NCBI GenBank assembly: GCA_022925895.1
Contig: JAKSYS010000499.1
Coordinates: forward strand, 1 to 47,512
Origin: Fragilaria crotonensis
Taxonomy: Eukaryota; Bacillariophyta; Fragilariophyceae; Fragilariales; Fragilariaceae
Length of the DNA stretch: 47,512 nucleotides
Direction of reading: 5' to 3'
Position numbers and translations under genes: made by a program. Below, in pieces: positions 43,006 to 47,512 of this stretch. The notes beneath the pieces are model-generated. The model searched no databases. It was not told the origin of the DNA and was given only the letters and a program-made list of their open reading frames with translations. Positions within the stretch are counted from its first letter, which is position 1; each line of letters begins with the position of its first letter.

Positions 43006-43322
43006 ATAGAATCTAGTTATACTATATCAATGTAAATGGATAAACGAGTACTTTGATGCAGTTACGAGCATCATCATATTAGTGGCTGCGAACTGACGAT
43101 CCAAAGTGTAGAGACAAATCTTTTGTTTTCGTCTTTACGGTCCTTTGCAAATGCAGTACATGGATTGCACCGCACCGAAGCTTGATGAACGTAAATCACA
43201 TGTACAATGCATTCCTAGAATTCTCGACTAGAAACAAAAAGATCAACTAATTGGTGTACTGGAATCGGCAATACAACACACATCGAACATGGCAACTGTA
43301 GTATGCACAGATACTGAAAACT
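43006..43322. other. Intergenic region between convergent genes
   Basis: About 317 bp that holds the 3' ends of two convergent genes; no hairpin terminator-like or other feature stands out. Confidence 0.6.
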
Positions 43323-45134
43323 TTACTTCTTCCCAGCCCATGAAAAATCAATCGCATCCAACTTTTCAATTCTTGCCCACGTCATCCCCTTCGCCTTCCC
43401 CTCTCCCTTATCCTCCAACAATCGACGACGGCAACGTTGATTGAGCACCCACTTGTGCAGCGTCTTATCGTACGTTTGCGGCACTCTCGTGTGTCCGAAT
43501 TGTGATTTGAACACCACCAACTGTTGAAAATTGGCTTCCCACTGTCCATCGTTGGACTGGTGTCCCACAACCCACGCAAATCCGACCGATTGGAGTGCAT
43601 TGACACGTTCTTGGGTCATGGATTCTTCCGAGGCGAGGCCGAGATCGAAATCTTTTTTGAGGATGCGCTGTTTGCGTACCCACGAGTGCAATCCCTTGTC
43701 CTTGTAACTCTTGGGGACGATGCAATCGCCGTGTGTTAATTTGTATTTGACCAAATCTTGGAATCGCGCCTTCCAACGTTGATCGTACGATCGGGTTCGA
43801 GATGATGATGGACCAATGTCCACGTCAATAGTGATGCTGCTGTTGTTCATCGTCATATTGTTGTTGTTTCCTTGTTGGAATCCCAGAGATGGGTTGCCGC
43901 CGCTGTTGCCTTGATCGTGTGATGATGTTGCAGCATCTTTTTGACCATTGGTGGACGTCTTGTTGCTGTTGTTGCTCATGTTGTTGCTCATGTTGGTCTG
44001 AGCTTTCAGGTTACTTAAATCCTTTTCTAGTTTCCGAATCCTGCTTGTCTTTATACTCAAAGCGAGAATAAGACTGTCACACTCGTCACACTTTGCCTTG
44101 TATTTGGCATACACATCATCAGCTTTCGCAAGGTCCACGGCATCTCCAGCCAAAGGAACTTGATGATTAGTTCCTTTGGCAGTAGTAGTGTCAGTAACCA
44201 GAATAGTCACGGAATTGCTGTCAGGTTTGTGTGCTTCGTTTGTGGTAACGGTGACTGGTTGCGTGAGTTGATTGTGATGATGGATAGGATCAGTCAAAGT
44301 TTCGGGTTGCATCAAGGGAAAGGATGCCATTCCCATCTGTGAATGGTCGACAGTAGTGGCATGTGGAGCATGGACGGGATGCGGTGGTGGGATGGAAGGG
44401 ATATTGTTTTCAACGACGGTGCCATTATCATTGCGATGGACATTTCCATGTTGTTGCGTTTGCAGATGATGGCCAAAAGGTTGCTGTTGTTGGTTTTGTT
44501 GTTGATGCTGTTGTTGTTGTTGTTGTTGTTGTTGCTGGGGTTGTGGTTGATACTGCTGGTGTTGCTGCTGCTGCTGCGGTTGATACTGTTGTTGTTGCTG
44601 CTGCTGGTATTGCTGTTGTTGCTGCTGCTGCTGATGGTGGTGGTACATGGCTTGTGTTTGAAATTGTGGAGGTGGATGAACGTGATAGTGAACATGAACG
44701 GCTTCGGCATGAGGTCCTTGCGGTGGCATCGTCATGTGTGTGGTGAGATCCACCGGGTGGGAATTAGCACTGGCACTGGTACTACTAGCGCCAGTACTGG
44801 CATTCGTAGTCGTTGTTGTAGTTGCATTCCCATTCGCATTTCCATTGCCATGGGCAATCTCATTGACGCTGACACTAACATTGCTATGACAAGTTTCAAT
44901 CGATGGAGCAGGCAGAGAATGAAACCTAAACACCGAGTATGAAGGTGCTGTCGTGTTTGCTGTAGATGCTCCTGCGTTTGCTGGTACTGCGTCTGGTACC
45001 ATTGCAGCGTTGCCAGCAGGCTGCTGCTGTGAGTTCAGAATGTTCGTTTCAACGTTACTGTTTTCTGGAACATGAATGTTTCCTGGGACTGATGCAGAGG
45101 CAGCTGCAAGTTGTTGGAGATGAAAGTCGGACAT
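43323..45134 (-). CDS. Polyglutamine protein with two helicase-associated (HA) domains
   Basis: Starting at the Met at 45134 (MSDFHLQQLAA) it is 603 residues; an in-frame Met at 45176 would add 14. The N-terminal 160 residues are Ala/Ser/Thr/Asn-rich. Residues about 160-240 form a Gln/His-rich tract. A coiled coil follows (CDECDSLILALSIKTSRIRK, about 375). The C-terminus has two HA repeats (PF03457 type): RWKARFQDLVKYKLTHGDC with LHSWVRKQR, and WEANFQQLVVFKSQFGHTRV with LHKWVLNQR. HA domains are short helical bundles resembling homeodomain/Myb folds and are abundant in diatoms, often as putative DNA-binding proteins; there is no helicase here. The polyQ tract suggests a transcription-regulator role (inference). 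Frame intact. Confidence 0.85.
   Translation of the reverse strand: MSDFHLQQLAAASASVPGNIHVPENSNVETNILNSQQQPAGNAAMVPDAVPANAGASTANTTAPSYSVFRFHSLPAPSIETCHSNVSVSVNEIAHGNGNANGNATTTTTTNASTGASSTSASANSHPVDLTTHMTMPPQGPHAEAVHVHYHVHPPPQFQTQAMYHHHQQQQQQQQYQQQQQQQYQPQQQQQHQQYQPQPQQQQQQQQQQHQQQNQQQQPFGHHLQTQQHGNVHRNDNGTVVENNIPSIPPPHPVHAPHATTVDHSQMGMASFPLMQPETLTDPIHHHNQLTQPVTVTTNEAHKPDSNSVTILVTDTTTAKGTNHQVPLAGDAVDLAKADDVYAKYKAKCDECDSLILALSIKTSRIRKLEKDLSNLKAQTNMSNNMSNNSNKTSTNGQKDAATSSHDQGNSGGNPSLGFQQGNNNNMTMNNSSITIDVDIGPSSSRTRSYDQRWKARFQDLVKYKLTHGDCIVPKSYKDKGLHSWVRKQRILKKDFDLGLASEESMTQERVNALQSVGFAWVVGHQSNDGQWEANFQQLVVFKSQFGHTRVPQTYDKTLHKWVLNQRCRRRLLEDKGEGKAKGMTWARIEKLDAIDFSWAGKK
44486..44643. repeat. Trinucleotide repeat coding for polyglutamine
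   Basis: Mixed CAA/CAG repeats (read on the minus strand), interrupted by His, Pro and Tyr codons, inside the HA-domain gene. The interruptions should reduce slippage. Confidence 0.9.
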
Positions 45135-45388
45135 GGATATCGTACACAGGTAAGCACTGTCACACTTGAAGGGCAAGAATGGATGAGGCGAAGGGGGGTG
45201 TTCAGCGACGTGATTGTGGTACTACTTGGTGCATCTCATCCTCACCAGCGAGGGAGTAGTAGAGTTCTACGTCAATCTACTTGGCAAGAAAAGGAGGGAT
45301 CTGAACCCATGGTAGGTACTTGTAGCTCTAGGGAGCTTGGCTGCTGGATGCTCCGTATTGCAGTATCGTTCTGCGTTGAATTCCGGTA

Positions 45389-46088
45389 CCAGTTAAAAAG
45401 GGCTTAGAACCGATAATATGGCTTAGGACCATTAATGCGTTAATTTTTTTTGTGCCTACACAAAAAGCTCGCAGTTTGTCGAATTCGACCTCTACTTGTA
45501 TGCAAAAGTTGCTCGTATACCCATCCGACACAAGTAACTGACTGGGTGCAAAACGGCATCTCAACTTCATTTCAAGGAAATTGAACTGGCAGATTCGCTG
45601 AGAATTACAATGCACCTCGCAAAATTTCACGCTTCAAGCTGGGCCAGCCGTTTGATGATACATCATCGGACTCAATTTTTTCTATACCTGCGAAATTTTA
45701 ACTCCTATAACGTCAGTATTGATCCTAAACTCACTCATGTCCGTGGATCAAAAATTCTTTGGATATCTGGTACAAAATACAGCAGATGTGTTAGCAGTAA
45801 AATGGATCATTCGGCAAATGCGTGAAAAAAATTCCTGCCAACATATAAATTTTACTCATGTACGAATAAAATTGTATGTATGGCTTTGAACCAATGCAGC
45901 GACGAACGAGTCAATTGAGAAGGTGAATGAATCGACAACTGTGTTGTCCAGTACTTAAATGATTAACTTTTAGCGTAAAAGAAGCAAAATAAGTTTTCCA
46001 AATGAGCTGAAGATGGAAAAGGATGCATTTTGAGAAAGATACGAGTCGAAAATGCGTTAAATTATCGGTTCTAAGCCCTTTTAACTGG
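45389..46088. mobile_element. 700-bp MITE with 29-bp inverted ends and TA target duplication
   Basis: CCAGTTAAAAAGGGCTTAGA continues to about 45418 and returns inverted at about 46060-46088 with one base fewer in the A run. TA flanks both ends (45387-45388 and 46089-46090), the target duplication of Tc1/mariner elements. The interior has no transposase; it is AT-rich with short open frames only. GCGTTAA follows the repeat on both sides, so the inner homology is slightly longer. Confidence 0.85.
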
Positions 46089-46238
46089 TATGTTGGATTG
46101 TACACGTACTGCATAAGAAAAAGTTGCTCGTAGCACTGCTACACCTATCAGCAATATCGTACAGTACCCAGTACCCAGCACCATGGCAGCAGACTCCGTC
46201 AAACAGCTGATGACATAAATCGTCCACGAATCGATGTC

Positions 46239-47481
46239 ATGTCTGTATCTTGTGATGTTCATGTTGCTCAAGGCCCACTCGATCATGCGGTCGAATCCAG
46301 TGCGATCTCCACGCCAACAAACTCAGAATTAGGACTCTCACTTGCAGTTGCACAAGGTTCAGTCTCAATCGATCATGTTCCGACTACAAACAAGGAAGAA
46401 ACAGAATCCAATGACAGTACTTCAAAACCAACACCAATGACAATGATGGCAAGGACTGTACCACAACGACGATGCAATGTGAGTCACACACCTACATGCT
46501 TTTTCCTTTCACTTACCTCGAATACGTAAAGTTTCCTAATTCTTTTGTATTCTAACCTTCTGAAATATCACATCAGACTCGGATATCGACTCGCCATCTG
46601 TCTCGCCTGGATCAACTCTTTTGGAAGACGGACCGTCGTAATACTCCTGTTGATGCTGTCTGTCGGCCCGACGACTCGAAAACGAAAGCTTGAAACGACG
46701 AACCCTCCTGTCATTACAATGACACATGGTCGTCTCCTTCTCAAACGTGTCCATGATTCACCTCACATTTACATTATTGACAACTTCCTCACGGAAACAG
46801 AACTCAACCATTGTCATTCCATCATTCAACAAGCCAAATTTCAAAAATCATTTGTGGACGCCTCCGAAACGACACAATCAACAACATCAGCTTCAACTTT
46901 CAAAACGACGACAACAAGAACAACTGCTGCTCGCATTGACACGGACCACAGAACATCAACCTTGTTTCCGTCGCCAAACAGGCGGACCGGATCATTGCTG
47001 CCATGGAACGCAAATCAGCAGATTTGTTGGGCATGAATGTGGATCGTTTGGAACCATTGCAATTGGTACGCTACCAAAAGGATCAATTCTTTGGTGTCCA
47101 TCATGATTTGGGAACACTCATTCCGGCGGAGGATGATAATGATGATGATGAAAACGGATATGGCACTGTCGAATTGCCACCGAAATCAACTCATGTCAAA
47201 CGACGATTAGTCACCTTATTTTGTTATTTAAATACCGTGGATGAAGGTGGATGCACGTACTTTCCGGCCTTGGATGCCCCAAGGACGAGACGTGATGCTG
47301 CTGCGGCCACCAGTGCGATTCAAGAACTGCGAGTGGCACCCGTTCGAGGCCGTGCCGTGCTGTTTTGCAATATTTTGAAGGATGGTGATGCAGACCCTCG
47401 GACAGTCCATGCGGGGAGCCAGTGAGAGGAATCAAGGGAACCGTAAAGTATGGACTGAACATTTGGGCGTGTGAAGAATGA
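46239..47481 (+). CDS. Prolyl 4-hydroxylase-like 2-oxoglutarate/Fe(II) dioxygenase, one intron
   Basis: Exon 1 is 46239-46478 (80 codons, low complexity), exon 2 starts at 46577. The catalytic fold includes HIYIIDNFLTETELNHC (about 46770), the iron ligands in HHDLG (His and Asp, about 47098), the strand RRLVTLFCYLNT with DEGGCTYFP (about 47202-47262), and VHAG (second His, about 47408). The 2-oxoglutarate lysine is in VKYGLNIWACE near the true end (stop TGA 47479). The family hydroxylates proline residues using 2-oxoglutarate, oxygen and iron. Frame changes lie near 46685, 46965 (T run) and 47413 (G run missing one base); without the last one the protein would stop early at 47423. No clear signal peptide is seen. 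Confidence 0.82.
46479..46576 (+). other. Intron of the dioxygenase gene (98 bp)
   Basis: GTGAGT donor and ATCAG acceptor, AT- and C/T-rich interior. It is phase 0. The unspliced frame stops at 46529. Confidence 0.72.
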
Positions 47482-47512
47482 GAAATGAGGGATGCCATTT
47501 TGGGTCTTGTTG

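Noticed and set aside
44343-44942. 199-codon plus-strand frame with leucine/valine runs
   Set aside because: It is the antisense of the CAA/CAG polyglutamine tract of the HA-domain gene; the hydrophobic runs are an artefact of reading that repeat backwards.
1-47512. tRNA, rRNA or other structured RNA genes
   Set aside because: I looked for B-box-like GGTTCGA sites and rRNA-like stretches on both strands and found none that fit; a covariance search would be needed to exclude them.

Overview
The window reads as nuclear DNA of a diatom or a close photosynthetic stramenopile. Two predicted proteins start with a signal peptide ending in an alanine-phenylalanine cleavage motif, the hallmark of diatom plastid targeting. 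The copia-type retroelement looks like the diatom CoDi group. Several proteins belong to families I know as expanded in diatoms (signal-peptide SET proteins, helicase-associated-domain proteins). Two short spliceosomal introns of 81 and 98 bp are visible. Species cannot be named from the sequence.

Bases 1 to about 23,170 are a nest of transposons. LINE-A lies on the minus strand (APE-type endonuclease, reverse transcriptase) and runs from about 15,770 leftwards out of the window. Its ORF1 is split by LINE-B on the plus strand (4453-14074: coiled-coil ORF1, endonuclease, reverse transcriptase, RNase H, zinc knuckle). LINE-B is in turn split by a 5'-truncated minus-strand copy, LINE-C (10135-12081). 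Both insertions have 16-bp target-site duplications, and removing each insert brings coding sequence of the host element back together. To the right, a decayed plus-strand copia element (protease, integrase, reverse transcriptase pieces) is interrupted by a 3.9-kb PIF/Harbinger-like DNA transposon (17549-21477) and by a 1.3-kb terminal-inverted-repeat element (about 21771-23040).

From 23.2 kb the sequence is gene-bearing: a CDGSH iron-sulfur protein with plastid-type presequence (23238), a protein with a duplicated helical unit and a Pro/Ser/Tyr-rich tail (minus, 23983-25091), a second predicted plastid protein (26117), a small membrane protein (minus, 28072-28683), two lysine-rich H1-like proteins (29809 and 30780), ornithine decarboxylase (33822-35954), a secretory SET-domain protein (minus, 36125-37844), an eight-segment membrane protein (minus, 38332-39352), a PPi-type phosphofructokinase with one intron (41695-43005), a polyglutamine helicase-associated-domain protein (minus, 43323-45134), a 700-bp MITE with TA target duplication (45389-46088), and a prolyl-4-hydroxylase-like dioxygenase with one intron (46239-47481). 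The genes do not form an operon or an obvious pathway. Intergenic DNA is rich in GTAC palindromes and holds several unusual repeats, including a pair of G-rich, quadruplex-capable blocks.

Many otherwise well-conserved host genes carry single-base frameshifts, often in short homopolymer runs, which points to indel errors in the assembly at least as much as to gene decay. In the LINEs the in-frame stops are nearly all TGA, the pattern expected from CpG deamination of methylated repeats.
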